Source: Rummeliibacillus suwonensis (GTDB lineage Bacteria; Bacillota; Bacilli; Bacillales_A; Planococcaceae). Taken from it: a DNA stretch of 64,000 nt. The translations under genes were made by a program, and so were the position numbers. The DNA is taken from contig NZ_VCBL01000001.1 of assembly GCF_007896435.1 (NCBI RefSeq), positions 2,417,078 to 2,481,077 on the forward strand, given 5' to 3'. The notes beneath the pieces are model-generated. The model was not told the DNA's origin and did no database searches. It saw nothing but the letters and a program-made list of their open reading frames with translations. Below are positions 32,395-42,227 of this stretch, piece after piece; the first letter of the stretch is position 1; every line of letters starts with the position of its first letter.

Positions 32395-32470
32395 GAAAAG
32401 ATTCTCCTTCTATCCTTCTTTAGTACATGTACTATCATAGTAGTTTCGAATTCATTTTTAAAGACTAATA

Positions 32471-34387
32471 TTACTGTTTTTCTAAATAAACGTGAATAGT
32501 CCCATCTTTAACAATTTGTGCATCTGCTTTTGGAAGTTGAGAAGCAATTTTTTCGCCTTCTCCATGCCACTCGATTCGGAAAGGATACAATAATTCTGTA
32601 ATTTCTTCTTTCGTTTTGCCTACTAAGTTAGGGACTCGAACTTTTTCAACATCCCCCCAGCGATATTCTTTCTCCATCTGCTCTTTACGATCTGTAATCC
32701 CCACAGTCGTATGAATATCTTCAATAATCTGCCCAACAATTGGAGCTGCAATTACACCCCCGAATTGCGAGCCATGCTTAGGATTATCCACTGCTACATA
32801 TACAACAACTTTTGGATCATCTGCTGGCGCAAAGCCGATAAAAGAAACAATATACTCGCCACTTTTGTAACGTCCATTTTCCGCCTTTTGGGCGGTTCCC
32901 GTTTTTCCACCAATTCTTAGGTGATCTTGATAAGCACCTCTCCCTGAACCATTTGCCACAACAGATTCTAATGCATTGCGAACTTTTGCGGATGTTTCTG
33001 GACGTATAACTTGACGCTTTAGAGTAGGCTCATATGTTTTTAAAGTTTTTCCATTTTCACTATTAATCACTTTCTTTACAATATAGGGGGTCATCAATTT
33101 TCCACCATTCACTGCTGCAGAAACAGCCTGTACTTGTTGAATAGGGGTTACAGATATTCCCTGACCAAATGAGGTCGTTGCATGCTCCACAGGGCCATAA
33201 TTTTTAGGAGAAAATAGAATTCCTGTTGATTCTCCTGCCATATTAGAGCCTGTCACCTGTCCAAATCCGAAATCACGGATATACTGTTGAAGCTTCGTTG
33301 GACCAACACGTCGCCCTAACTCGATAAAACCAGGATTACATGAGTTCTCAACGACCTCAAGGAAGGTTTCTTGACCATGTCCTTCTCGTTTCCAGCATCG
33401 AAGTGTAGCTCCTTCTACATTGGCGTACCCCGGGTCAAAAAATTGATCTTTTTCCAAATCGACTACATTTTCTTCTAATGCCGCACTTAACGTGATGATC
33501 TTAAACGTTGAGCCTGGTTCGTATGTCATCCAAACTGGTAAATTCCGATTATAGATCTTAGAATCTACTTTTTGATACTCTGTTGGATTATATGTAGGAA
33601 ATGAAGCTAATCCAAGTATCTCACCAGTTTTGGGATTCATAGCGATTCCTATTGCCTGATCCGCTTCATACTTCTCCATCGCCTGTGCTAACTCTCTTTC
33701 AATTACCTTTTGAACATCTACATCTATTGTAAGTTCTAACGTTGCCCCATCTTGCCCTTCTCTCCATCCATCTTCAACATGAGGTAAATTAGCCCCTTTC
33801 GCATCTGTAAATAAGCGAATGGCAGATTGCTTCCCTAATAACAAATCGTTATATTGATATTCTAACCCTGCTAAGCCCTGCATGTCACTTCCGGTAAATC
33901 CTAATAATCTCGATAATAAAACACCATATGGATAATCCCTGACGTAGTCTAACCCAGTGTAAAGCCCAGCAATTTGTAATTTCTGTATTTTTTCAGCTAA
34001 CTCATAGGAAATATTTTTTCCTTCTGGTGCAATTTTTATAATGGTCACTTTTTTCTTCAATTGTTCTTCTAATTTTTTTTCGTCCATTTGTAACATAGGT
34101 GCTAACTGTGCCGCCACTTTTTCTGGTTCTCTATTTTGAGCAGGCATAAAATAAAGCGTAGGGGCTAATCGATTGCCCACTAAAAGCTTACCGCTTCGAT
34201 CCACGATATTCCCACGTAAGCTTTTCATAGGTACTTCACGATCCCAATTTTCTTCCGCCTTCTTTGTTAAAAAATCATGTTGAAAAAATTGAACAGTAAT
34301 CAATTTCCCAATAAGCAAACATCCTAAACAGATAAATATCATCATGACAAATTTTAATCTAACACTTACTTGTTTAGTTACCCACAT
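32471..34387 (-). CDS. spoVD: Stage V sporulation protein D (class B PBP)
   Basis: SpoVD is a transpeptidase needed for spore cortex synthesis, the partner of SpoVE. The protein has an N-terminal membrane helix (about 10-32), the PBP dimerisation domain, and a transpeptidase domain with STFK (293-296), SCN (349-351) and KTGT (near 495). One PASTA domain closes it. Similarity to B. subtilis SpoVD is high (for example RCWKREGHG). ATG 34387 is chosen by alignment. The ribosome site is weak and a GTG five codons earlier is possible. Confidence 0.93.
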   Translation of the reverse strand: MWVTKQVSVRLKFVMMIFICLGCLLIGKLITVQFFQHDFLTKKAEENWDREVPMKSLRGNIVDRSGKLLVGNRLAPTLYFMPAQNREPEKVAAQLAPMLQMDEKKLEEQLKKKVTIIKIAPEGKNISYELAEKIQKLQIAGLYTGLDYVRDYPYGVLLSRLLGFTGSDMQGLAGLEYQYNDLLLGKQSAIRLFTDAKGANLPHVEDGWREGQDGATLELTIDVDVQKVIERELAQAMEKYEADQAIGIAMNPKTGEILGLASFPTYNPTEYQKVDSKIYNRNLPVWMTYEPGSTFKIITLSAALEENVVDLEKDQFFDPGYANVEGATLRCWKREGHGQETFLEVVENSCNPGFIELGRRVGPTKLQQYIRDFGFGQVTGSNMAGESTGILFSPKNYGPVEHATTSFGQGISVTPIQQVQAVSAAVNGGKLMTPYIVKKVINSENGKTLKTYEPTLKRQVIRPETSAKVRNALESVVANGSGRGAYQDHLRIGGKTGTAQKAENGRYKSGEYIVSFIGFAPADDPKVVVYVAVDNPKHGSQFGGVIAAPIVGQIIEDIHTTVGITDRKEQMEKEYRWGDVEKVRVPNLVGKTKEEITELLYPFRIEWHGEGEKIASQLPKADAQIVKDGTIHVYLEKQ

Positions 34388-34469
34388 TGTTCGACAATTC
34401 ACACCTTTTTACATTCAAAATATGATTGTAAAAAGGTGGCTATGCTTGATCCTGGATATTCTTTTCTAA

Positions 34470-36623
34470 CTATTTATATTGTTCTTGTGGTTTGACCATT
34501 TTTAAGATTAGCCTTTGATTTCCCTCATAGATCGTACCAGCCTTGATGTTTTGCTTTTCTACATAACCATCGCCTTGTACATCTATCTTAATCCCTGAAA
34601 GAGATTGATAGGTCAAAATATCCCGTAATGACCATCCACTGAAATCGGGTATTTTAATATTTCCTGATGTTTTGATAAAAGCATGGCTAGTAGCCAACAC
34701 TGTTTGATCTTTTTTCGGATATTGATCTGTAATTTTACCGTCTGAACCGATTAAGACTGTTTGGATCTTTTTAGAAGTTAAATTGGCGATAGCGTCATTC
34801 GAATCACTTCCTACCAAATCATCCATTACAATTGTCTTCTCAGTCGTTGTTTTGGAAGGTGTAATATTTAAGTACTTTAAACTACTTTCCATTACGGTAT
34901 TAAATACTTTGGATGTAGGTTCTGAACCAACTTCTGTGACACCTAAATGTGGTTTCTTAATCGCAATATACATAATTAGTTTTGGGTTTTTGGCAGGAGC
35001 CATTCCTAAAAAGGAATAAAGGAAATTATTTTTCCCCCAATAATATCCCCCTGTAGATTTTGGGATTTGGGCAGTACCTGTTTTACCAGCCACCTCATAG
35101 TCCTTACTTGCAAAGTTTTGTGCAGTTCCTTTTTCAGAGGTAACAGTTGTTGCTAAAATTTCTCTTACTTGTTTAGCTGTATCTGCCGAAATAGGACTGC
35201 CTTTTACAACAGGTTTATGTTCTTTCACTATTTTACCTGTGTTGGGATCTACAATCTTGTCAATGACATATGGTTGCATCATTTTCCCGTCATTTGCAAC
35301 TGCAGTCAATGCCTGTATTAATTGAATTGGCGTCACAGTAGATCCTTGTCCATACGTTGTTGTCACACGATTGATCGGATAATCATCTAAAATTTTCCCT
35401 GTTGCTTCGTTTGGCAAATCGATTCCTGTTTTTTGTCCGAATCCAAATTTTTTCATATACTGGATGAACGTCTTATCGCCAATTTTTTTCAATAGATTCG
35501 CCATCCCAACATTGGAGGAACGTTGGATTCCTTCTAAATATGTGATCCTCCCCCAACCCACTTGATTGGCATCACGAATCGTCCGATCATATACTTTGTA
35601 TTGACCCGATTGATAGGTATCATTGGGATTCCATTTACCTTCTTGAATGGCTGTAGAAAGTGTAAATGTTTTCATTGTCGATCCTGGTTCTAATGTTGTT
35701 TCTGTCATTTCGTTCATCCAGCTAGTATCTAATCCCTCACCAGTTTGCGGATTAAAAGTAGGACGTTGTGATGCTCCCAATATTTCTCCAGTTTTAGGAT
35801 TAGCAACAATAGCAACCATCGATTCTGGATTATATTGTTTGTACACTTTACTCATTGAATCTTCTAAGAAATTCTGAATCGTCTTATCAAGAGTCAAGTA
35901 GACATTATCACCATTTTTAGCTGGTTGAACCATCTCTTTGCTATTGGGTAATAGATAACCAAATAAGTCACTTTTATATTGAATATGACCGTTTACACCC
36001 GAAAGCTCTTTATTATAAGTTGCTTCTAAACCCATTTTACCTACAGTCGGAGCTTGGGCCTCATCCTCATCTTCTTCTCGAGCAATGCCGATTAAATTAG
36101 ATGCAAAAGTGCCATTTGGATAAAATCTTTTTTTATCTTCCATAAAATTAATCCCTGGTAATTTCTCGGCCTTTATCTTTTTCATAGTAGCATGACTGAT
36201 ATTACGACCTGCAGTCCCAAATTCAACTTGATATATATCCTTTTTTTCAGGTATGAGTCTCTTATAGATTTCTTCTTCATCCATGTTAATGTATTTAGCT
36301 AAAATAACGGCTGTTTTTTTAGGATTCACAACATGCATTTTCTTTTTGGTTCCATCAGATGCACTTGGATCAACAACAGCTATTAAGCGATAGCTAATGG
36401 CGTCTTTAGCAATGACTTGTCCTTGCTTATCAAAAATATACCCTCTATTTGCTGTAATTGTTTTTGTTTTTTCATATCTTGCTGCTGCTTTTGCAGCTAA
36501 TTTTTGTCCTTCCGCTTGCCCAGTTACTTGAATATAAAAAATTCTAAAAAACATTAAAAAAAATAGGAGCCCATAGATGATTAGCATCATAGAGGCCCCC
36601 CATTGAAATTTACTCTTTTTCAT
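34470..36623 (-). CDS. pbpB: Penicillin-binding protein 2B, septal transpeptidase
   Basis: PBP2B crosslinks septal peptidoglycan with FtsW. The 717 residues comprise a membrane helix (about 12-33), the dimerisation domain, the transpeptidase motifs STMK (315-318), SSN (369-371) and KTGT (514-517), and two C-terminal PASTA domains (from about 597). The start overlaps the ftsL stop codon (ATGA). The second class B PBP gene, spoVD, follows 82 bases later. Confidence 0.96.
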   Translation of the reverse strand: MKKSKFQWGASMMLIIYGLLFFLMFFRIFYIQVTGQAEGQKLAAKAAARYEKTKTITANRGYIFDKQGQVIAKDAISYRLIAVVDPSASDGTKKKMHVVNPKKTAVILAKYINMDEEEIYKRLIPEKKDIYQVEFGTAGRNISHATMKKIKAEKLPGINFMEDKKRFYPNGTFASNLIGIAREEDEDEAQAPTVGKMGLEATYNKELSGVNGHIQYKSDLFGYLLPNSKEMVQPAKNGDNVYLTLDKTIQNFLEDSMSKVYKQYNPESMVAIVANPKTGEILGASQRPTFNPQTGEGLDTSWMNEMTETTLEPGSTMKTFTLSTAIQEGKWNPNDTYQSGQYKVYDRTIRDANQVGWGRITYLEGIQRSSNVGMANLLKKIGDKTFIQYMKKFGFGQKTGIDLPNEATGKILDDYPINRVTTTYGQGSTVTPIQLIQALTAVANDGKMMQPYVIDKIVDPNTGKIVKEHKPVVKGSPISADTAKQVREILATTVTSEKGTAQNFASKDYEVAGKTGTAQIPKSTGGYYWGKNNFLYSFLGMAPAKNPKLIMYIAIKKPHLGVTEVGSEPTSKVFNTVMESSLKYLNITPSKTTTEKTIVMDDLVGSDSNDAIANLTSKKIQTVLIGSDGKITDQYPKKDQTVLATSHAFIKTSGNIKIPDFSGWSLRDILTYQSLSGIKIDVQGDGYVEKQNIKAGTIYEGNQRLILKMVKPQEQYK

Positions 36624-36994
36624 TGTCCTGACACTACTTTCACGTTTTTTTCGTTCAGTTTTAAGCCCATCGCTTTAGCTTTTTTCCAAATACGATCATA
36701 TGTTGAAAGTTCGCTTACTTCCATTGACAATTCAGAGTTTTGCTTTTTGATCTCATCTATATTGTTTTCAGTCTTTTGCATTTCAACTGAAGCACTATTA
36801 ATAGATGATTGAACGTTTAAATTCATGACAGCAATCCCGGTAATTACTGTAACCATGCCAATCATCAGTATTTTTTCGATTTTTGTGACTCTATTTTTAA
36901 ATGGTTTTTGGGTAGCCCTTTTTTCAATTTTTTCAGGCGCAATTGGTTGCTGTTGTATATATACATGCTGTTCACTTCGATCTTGTAATGCCAT
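36620..36994 (-). CDS. ftsL: Cell division protein FtsL
   Basis: FtsL is a bitopic divisome protein that binds DivIC and DivIB. The 124 residues have a charged cytosolic part, one helix (about 45-65, MIGMVTVITGIAVMNL) and an extracellular coiled coil with heptad-like spacing (VEMQKTENNIDEIKKQNSELSMEV region). ATG 36994 follows AAGGAG. It lies between rsmH and pbpB as usual. Confidence 0.94.
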   Translation of the reverse strand: MALQDRSEQHVYIQQQPIAPEKIEKRATQKPFKNRVTKIEKILMIGMVTVITGIAVMNLNVQSSINSASVEMQKTENNIDEIKKQNSELSMEVSELSTYDRIWKKAKAMGLKLNEKNVKVVSGQ

Positions 36995-37009
36995 ACTTAT
37001 CAACTCCTT

Positions 37010-37948
37010 TTAGTCTTTAATTCTCTCTATAATGCGAAGTTTTGCAGATCGCGCACGATTATTTGTTGCTAACTCTTCATCTGTTGGTAATATTGGTTTT
37101 CTCGTAACCAATTTAATAGCTGGCATTAATTCTTTGGGAATTACAGGTAAACCCGGTGGTAGTTCCGGCAAGGAAGAAGCTTCTTTAAAAATAGTCTTGC
37201 ACAAACGGTCCTCAAGGGAATGAAATGTAATCACACTAACTCGTCCACCAACACGAATGACTTCTATCGCTTGTTGCAAGGATTCTTCTGTTGCTCCTAG
37301 CTCATCATTTACAGCGATTCGAATGGCTTGAAAGACACGTTTTGCAGGATGCCCACCTTTTCTTCTTGCAGCTGCTGGAATCCCCTCTTTAATAAGTTCT
37401 ACCAACTCCCCAGTTGTTTGGATCGGCTTCTTTTTTCTAGCCTCTTCAATTTTCCGAGCAATCTGTTTAGAAAATTTTTCTTCACCATAACGGTAAAAAA
37501 TTCTTACTAAATCGTTGTACTCCCATTCATTAACAACGTGAAAGGCAGTTAGTTCTGCTGTTGTATCCATCCTCATATCAAGAGGTGCATCTTGGTGATA
37601 GCTAAAACCTCTTTCAGCGTTATCTAATTGTGGGGATGAAACCCCTAAATCATATAAAACCCCGTCCACTTTAGATATTCCTAGATTTTCTAGTTGTTCT
37701 TTTAAATAACGGAAATTCGAATGGACAAACGTTACACGATCTATGTAAGGGGCTAATCGAACTTTTGCATTGTCAATAGCAGATAAATCTTGATCAAAGC
37801 AGATGAGGCGTCCTTCATCAGACAATTGACTGACGAGGTACTCACTATGTCCTGCACCACCCAATGTACAGTCCACATATATACCGTCAGGACGAATGTT
37901 CAATCCATTAACGGTTTCTTTCAGTAATACGGTCGTATGATTGAACAA
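37010..37948 (-). CDS. rsmH: 16S rRNA (cytosine-1402-N4) methyltransferase
   Basis: RsmH (MraW) methylates C1402 of 16S rRNA using SAM. The 312-residue protein has the SAM motif [15 protein letters not shown] (24-38) and the conserved [11 protein letters not shown] near 238-248. It is the second gene of the dcw cluster, 21 bases after mraZ. Confidence 0.97.
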   Translation of the reverse strand: MFNHTTVLLKETVNGLNIRPDGIYVDCTLGGAGHSEYLVSQLSDEGRLICFDQDLSAIDNAKVRLAPYIDRVTFVHSNFRYLKEQLENLGISKVDGVLYDLGVSSPQLDNAERGFSYHQDAPLDMRMDTTAELTAFHVVNEWEYNDLVRIFYRYGEEKFSKQIARKIEEARKKKPIQTTGELVELIKEGIPAAARRKGGHPAKRVFQAIRIAVNDELGATEESLQQAIEVIRVGGRVSVITFHSLEDRLCKTIFKEASSLPELPPGLPVIPKELMPAIKLVTRKPILPTDEELATNNRARSAKLRIIERIKD

Positions 37949-37969
37949 CTGAAATCCTCCTCTTTGTTG

Positions 37970-38401
37970 TTATATATCAAAGTCAATCATATTCTCAGCA
38001 ATCTCATTAAACGAATCTTCAGATGTTGTAAAATACGCTTGCCAAGATTGCTGTGCCCAAATTTCAATTCTATTGGAAACACCGAGAATGACGCATTCTT
38101 TATCTAGCTGGGCATATGAGAGCAGACTCATGGGAATATTAATACGACCTTGCTTATCAAACTCTACTTCAGTTGCACCTGAAAAGAAAAATCGTGTAAA
38201 TGCACGAGCATCTTTTTTAGTAACAGGCAACTTTTTCAACTTTTCCTCAAGTTTTCTCCATTCTTCCATAGGATATCCAAATAAACATTGATCTAACCCA
38301 CGTGTAATGACAAAACCTTCTTGGAAGTGTTCGCGAAATTTTGCTGGTATGATTAAGCGGCCCTTGGCATCGATGTTATGTTGATATTCCCCCATGAACA
38401 T
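37970..38401 (-). CDS. mraZ: Transcriptional regulator MraZ
   Basis: MraZ is a DNA-binding protein of two SpoVT-AbrB-type halves that controls the dcw operon. ATG 38401 gives 143 residues beginning [24 protein letters not shown], with GGGGTGA upstream, the family's normal length. The second repeat [12 protein letters not shown] is intact. A longer frame upstream would run into the operator repeats and is rejected. Confidence 0.96.
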   Translation of the reverse strand: MFMGEYQHNIDAKGRLIIPAKFREHFQEGFVITRGLDQCLFGYPMEEWRKLEEKLKKLPVTKKDARAFTRFFFSGATEVEFDKQGRINIPMSLLSYAQLDKECVILGVSNRIEIWAQQSWQAYFTTSEDSFNEIAENMIDFDI

Positions 38402-38430
38402 GGCTCTCACCCCACTATATGAAAATAGAT

Positions 38431-38457
38431 TACCACATTCCCCCACATTCCTCCACT
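38431..38457 (-). promoter_or_regulatory. Probable MraZ operator upstream of mraZ
   Basis: On the minus strand three direct repeats follow each other at a ten-base period: GTGGAGGAAT, GTGGGGGAAT and GTGGTAATCT. MraZ proteins are known to bind tandem TGGG/GTGG repeats with this spacing before mraZ. Autoregulation is inferred. Confidence 0.75.
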
Positions 38458-38623
38458 AATTCATGAACATTTCAAAGCCAAATTAAAAAAATACGCAAAT
38501 TGTCCTTATAATCTTGTTCTAATCTACATTTTTAAATGAGATTATCTAATTTACGCAACTCTATCATTTCTACAGAGCTTATTTTTTTAAAACGCAAGAA
38601 AACTTCTATTACTTTTTTCACAC

Positions 38624-38654
38624 AAAAAGGATATCTCAATGAGATATCCTTTTT
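38624..38654. terminator. Terminator after bshC
   Basis: AAAAAGGATATCTC and GAGATATCCTTTTT form a 14-base perfect stem with a three-base loop and T-runs on both strands. It would stop the panE-bshC transcript before mraZ. Confidence 0.85.
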
Positions 38655-38692
38655 GTTTTTAGTATTTTTTTGTGTTGAACATTCTGATTCAT

Positions 38693-38907
38693 ATAAAGTA
38701 AAGCTTCCATCAGTGGAGGTTTTCTTCATCCCTCACTGAACTAGAGGAACGGAAGTGAAAAGCACCACGTCCTGTGGCAACACCTGAGTGACCAACATCT
38801 TGTTGACCCGAACCAATCGGGCGCATGCGGTGTTGTTCCCGACTCTTTATCCTCTGCTTGTACTCGGGACTTAATGTAGAAACTTACTGCCTTTTTATGC
38901 GGGAAAA
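38693..38907 (+). repeat. bcr1-like element, copy B (long form)
   Basis: It runs from ATAAAGTAAAGCTTCCATCAG to a closing GCGGGAAAAA. It contains the extra hairpin module (CCACGTCCTGTGG then CAACATCTTGTTG), ACCAATCGGG, and a 3' hairpin whose apical stem differs from other copies (TCCCGA with TCGGGA). With the terminator and MraZ operator it accounts for most of the 532-base gap 38402-38933. Confidence 0.8.
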
Positions 38908-38933
38908 AGTGAATTGATTTTGATCAAGCAATA

Positions 38934-40550
38934 CTACAAATAGATGACATTATGTTGACCATTTATTTTGAATGGTAATGTTATCATATCCTTTATTAGC
39001 TCTTCTCCGTATTCATTCATAAATTGAAATGGATTGAAGACTCTTTCTTGCAGCCCTCCGCCTGGCAAAATCCGATCTTCAATCGTACGGTATTTCCTTA
39101 GTTCTACATCATGTTTTAACAAAACTTCCTGTTCAATCTTACGCATTAGGAAATCTAGTTGTGTTTCATGGATCGATAAGTTTTTATCTACTAATTTTTC
39201 TAAATGAATATTTAATTTATACAAATGTCCTTGTATAACATCATATTGCGATTGTAGTAATTGCCTTGTTTGTTCCACCATTTCTTTTGATTTTTCATCA
39301 TATACTTTTTCTTCAAAAGAAGTTTTATACGTGGTAGTTTTCCCTACAATAGCGTCTGTGACAGAAATCTGTATTTCTTTAAGTAAAGTCTGAACTTGTC
39401 GATCGATAATGGTCATATTCATACGTGGTACAAATACTGGTATTTTCATACCTAACGTTTCAAAGGCACCCTTTAATGTAGACCAATACGCTAATTCACC
39501 AGGGCCTCCAACAAATGCAAGAACAGGGAATACCATATCCTGCATCAATGGTCGAGTAATCACATTATTGCTTAAACAAGTAGGTTTTTTCCTAGCTAGT
39601 TCTAACATGTCGCTTTTCGTAAATTGAACATTTGCCATACGATTGATAAATTTACCGTCATGACGTTCCAATAAGAAACGTTCACCATCTCTTATGTAGA
39701 AAAGATTAGCTGCTTCCTTCGTTGCACCAACAGGCATACCATATCCTAATTCAGCTAAATCCGCTTCACGAATAGTTACAATATCCGCAATTTTTTCTGC
39801 ATTTTGAACCAATTGCTCAAAATAGGGTGATTCATATTCACGTAAACTTGAATACGCCGCATCAATAAATAACAGACCTTCCTCTTTAAACAACCAGTTC
39901 ATAAGTCGCACAAAAAAATCTGTATATGTTTTGCTCTTTAACAATATAGTATCAATTTTCGCCAATAATTTTTCTGTATGAGCTGTTTCTCCATATTGTT
40001 TAAATATCTCATAGATAAATTGTCTTGTAGCGTCAACATCAAGTGGTGTCGTAGAAGCCATCGTTTTCTTTTTTGAACGCTTGCCATAAATATGTTTTTC
40101 CAAACGACCATTAACTGCTGTAAATGTATGATTAATCTCATCAATATCATGGTCTTCTCCAGCGATCCAAAAAATAGGCACAACGGGAACCTGTAAACTC
40201 TCACGTTGTTGTTTTGCTAACAAAATAACAGAAATCGCTTTATGTACTGAATATAAAGGACCTGTTAGCAACCCTGATTGTTGTCCACCAATCACAACAA
40301 CCGCGTTATTTTCTAATTCTCGAAGATGTTCTTCTGCCTTTTCAGAGATTTCTAAAGGCTCCATAAACTTACGAATAACCATTACTAATTGTTCACGACG
40401 TATAGGATGATTTTGTAAATCTTCTAATCTTCTTGTAAATGATTCTTCCCTATTCGGATAATGAAAAAATGATAAAATTGACGATTTTTCATTTCTGTAA
40501 TCTTCCAGTAAAGGATTCGTTATAGGAATCTCGATTTGTTCCAATTTCAT
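38934..40550 (-). CDS. bshC: Bacillithiol biosynthesis cysteine-adding enzyme
   Basis: BshC joins cysteine to GlcN-malate, the last step of bacillithiol synthesis, and is restricted to bacillithiol-making bacteria. ATG 40550 (MKLEQIEIPITNPLLEDY) gives 538 residues, the usual size. The family features VVIGGQQSGLLTGPLY and PIFWIAGEDHDIDEINH are present. The ribosome site GAGGAG is 11 bases upstream. Its place before mraZ is as in B. subtilis (yllA). Confidence 0.94.
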   Translation of the reverse strand: MKLEQIEIPITNPLLEDYRNEKSSILSFFHYPNREESFTRRLEDLQNHPIRREQLVMVIRKFMEPLEISEKAEEHLRELENNAVVVIGGQQSGLLTGPLYSVHKAISVILLAKQQRESLQVPVVPIFWIAGEDHDIDEINHTFTAVNGRLEKHIYGKRSKKKTMASTTPLDVDATRQFIYEIFKQYGETAHTEKLLAKIDTILLKSKTYTDFFVRLMNWLFKEEGLLFIDAAYSSLREYESPYFEQLVQNAEKIADIVTIREADLAELGYGMPVGATKEAANLFYIRDGERFLLERHDGKFINRMANVQFTKSDMLELARKKPTCLSNNVITRPLMQDMVFPVLAFVGGPGELAYWSTLKGAFETLGMKIPVFVPRMNMTIIDRQVQTLLKEIQISVTDAIVGKTTTYKTSFEEKVYDEKSKEMVEQTRQLLQSQYDVIQGHLYKLNIHLEKLVDKNLSIHETQLDFLMRKIEQEVLLKHDVELRKYRTIEDRILPGGGLQERVFNPFQFMNEYGEELIKDMITLPFKINGQHNVIYL

Positions 40551-40627
40551 AATATTGTAAACTCCTCTATGATAGTTAACTATATTGAAGTATAACATTT
40601 ACCCTACGTTTATTTGAAAAAATACGC

Positions 40628-41020
40628 TCATTTAACGATAAGTTCGATTATTTTCAAAATCAATGCTGTAAACCATATGGCTATGTATGTAAATGATAGA
40701 ACTAAAAATAGAAAGCGCCATATTTTACGAAATAACGGCTTTAACTCGATTTCCTTCGTTGTTCTCCATTCAATAGTAGTAAAGATGATCGCTGTTACAC
40801 TAGCGATGATTAAAACGATGAACCCTATATCAAAAGACCATATAAATTTTAACGATGCTGGTATCGAAAAAAACAATAGGATGGTCGTTATATCTGCCGC
40901 TTTACTAAATATGTCTTTTTTCTTTTTAGAAAACTTTTTTAAAAATAGATAGATGATACCTAACAATAAAAAAGGACATAAGATGAAAATTTTTGTAATA
41001 ATTGATAGAATCCCCATCAA
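40628..41020 (-). CDS. DUF3397-type small membrane protein
   Basis: This 130-residue protein has about four hydrophobic helices and Lys-rich loops (KKFSKKKKD, near 28-36). It resembles the DUF3397 proteins found between panE and bshC in many Bacillales. No function is known. Its start overlaps the panE stop codon (ATGA), so it is translated with panE. The family name is from memory of gene context and size. Confidence 0.75.
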   Translation of the reverse strand: MMGILSIITKIFILCPFLLLGIIYLFLKKFSKKKKDIFSKAADITTILLFFSIPASLKFIWSFDIGFIVLIIASVTAIIFTTIEWRTTKEIELKPLFRKIWRFLFLVLSFTYIAIWFTALILKIIELIVK

Positions 41021-41919
41021 TTACTTCCACCACCTTCTTGCATTGCTTGTAATAATGAATAACAAGTTGATAGCATGGGTACAGTATAGCCTCTTTGTTG
41101 AGCTAATTCTATGATGCCACCTATAATTGTATCAATCTCCATCACTCTTCCATTCATATAGTCTGCAAGCATTGAAGAAGTATTTTGTGCCGTATTTTTA
41201 CATACATTTTCCACATCTTCAAAGGTTAATTGAGACTTTTGCTCAGGAAAGGCGGTCATGACTTCTTGATATAATTGTCGCAAAATTTTTACACAATATG
41301 GATGACGAATGAGTTCTCCATTTTTTACTCTTAGTATAGTAGTTAACGTATTCACAAAGCAATTTAATAGTGCTTTTCGTACTAACATTTTACTGTAATC
41401 ATCCATTATGGCAACAGGAAAATATTCAGTTGCTATGTTCGTAAGCTTTTCAATAGCAGATGGATGTCCTTTAAAACGAGCTATTTTTAAAGGTCCAATT
41501 CCACGATGAATGACCGTATTAAGATTCTTTTTTTCAGCACCAAATTCTACAGAACCCAAAAAAATAGTACGTTGTTTGAGGGCAGTCGCAAATTTTATAT
41601 GTTGAATGCCATTTTGGATAAATAACAGCTCTGTATCTTCTGGTAGTTTTTCAAATACTGATTGCAATCCATTTAAATGATGATATTTTACAGCAATGAT
41701 CCAAATGGCTTTATGTTCCAAATCTTCTGCACTTGTACTTACTTTAAAAGGGACAACACTTTTTTGCCCAAGATGATTGATAAAATTTACGCCGCTAGTT
41801 TGGATTTTCCTTTTTTGTTGTTCAGAATGGACAAGGAGTTCAACTAAGTGACCTTGTCGAGCTAGGCAATTAGCCATTACTAGTCCAACAGCTCCTCCTC
41901 CAATGATTACGAAATGCAT
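41017..41919 (-). CDS. panE: 2-dehydropantoate 2-reductase
   Basis: PanE reduces ketopantoate to pantoate with NADPH, for pantothenate and CoA. ATG 41919 follows AGAAGGTG and gives 300 residues starting MHFVIIGGGAVGLVMANCLA, the dinucleotide-binding motif. The catalytic region K..LNCFVNTLTTIL is present. A possible 30-codon extension upstream has no ribosome site. B. subtilis carries the paralogue ylbQ at this locus. Confidence 0.92.
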   Translation of the reverse strand: MHFVIIGGGAVGLVMANCLARQGHLVELLVHSEQQKRKIQTSGVNFINHLGQKSVVPFKVSTSAEDLEHKAIWIIAVKYHHLNGLQSVFEKLPEDTELLFIQNGIQHIKFATALKQRTIFLGSVEFGAEKKNLNTVIHRGIGPLKIARFKGHPSAIEKLTNIATEYFPVAIMDDYSKMLVRKALLNCFVNTLTTILRVKNGELIRHPYCVKILRQLYQEVMTAFPEQKSQLTFEDVENVCKNTAQNTSSMLADYMNGRVMEIDTIIGGIIELAQQRGYTVPMLSTCYSLLQAMQEGGGSN

Positions 41920-42123
41920 TTCTACACCTTCTTTGTATTCTACACTTAAAGTCCCTACCATAATGGACAGATTACGCATCATCATTATTATACTGAATAT
42001 ATTGGTCATTTTCGATATAGAACATAAGTCTAGATGTTAGGAGGAGGTTTCTGCTCGTTCATGCTGGATAAAAAATGGTGTAGTTGTTTAAGGACCTTTG
42101 TCATAGAAAACCTAGCCATACAA

Positions 42124-42161
42124 AGAGCACAGAATGTTATTAAAACGGTATTCTGTGCTCT
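42124..42161. terminator. Terminator after the rsfA-like gene
   Basis: AGAGCACAGAAT and ATTCTGTGCTCT form a 12-base stem (42124-42135 with 42150-42161). The stem sequence closely matches the terminator at 53160-53200. Read on the minus strand it follows the rsfA-like gene. The T-run is stronger on the plus strand. Confidence 0.65.
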
Positions 42162-42227
42162 AATTTTTCACAGGATGAAGCTGAATCTCTATTTTTCGGA
42201 TACTTTCTTTAAGAATCCCAAAAACAT

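Noticed and set aside
36603-36812. Plus-strand frames opposite ftsL and pbpB
   Set aside because: They are shadows of the real minus-strand genes, with composition set by the opposite reading frame.
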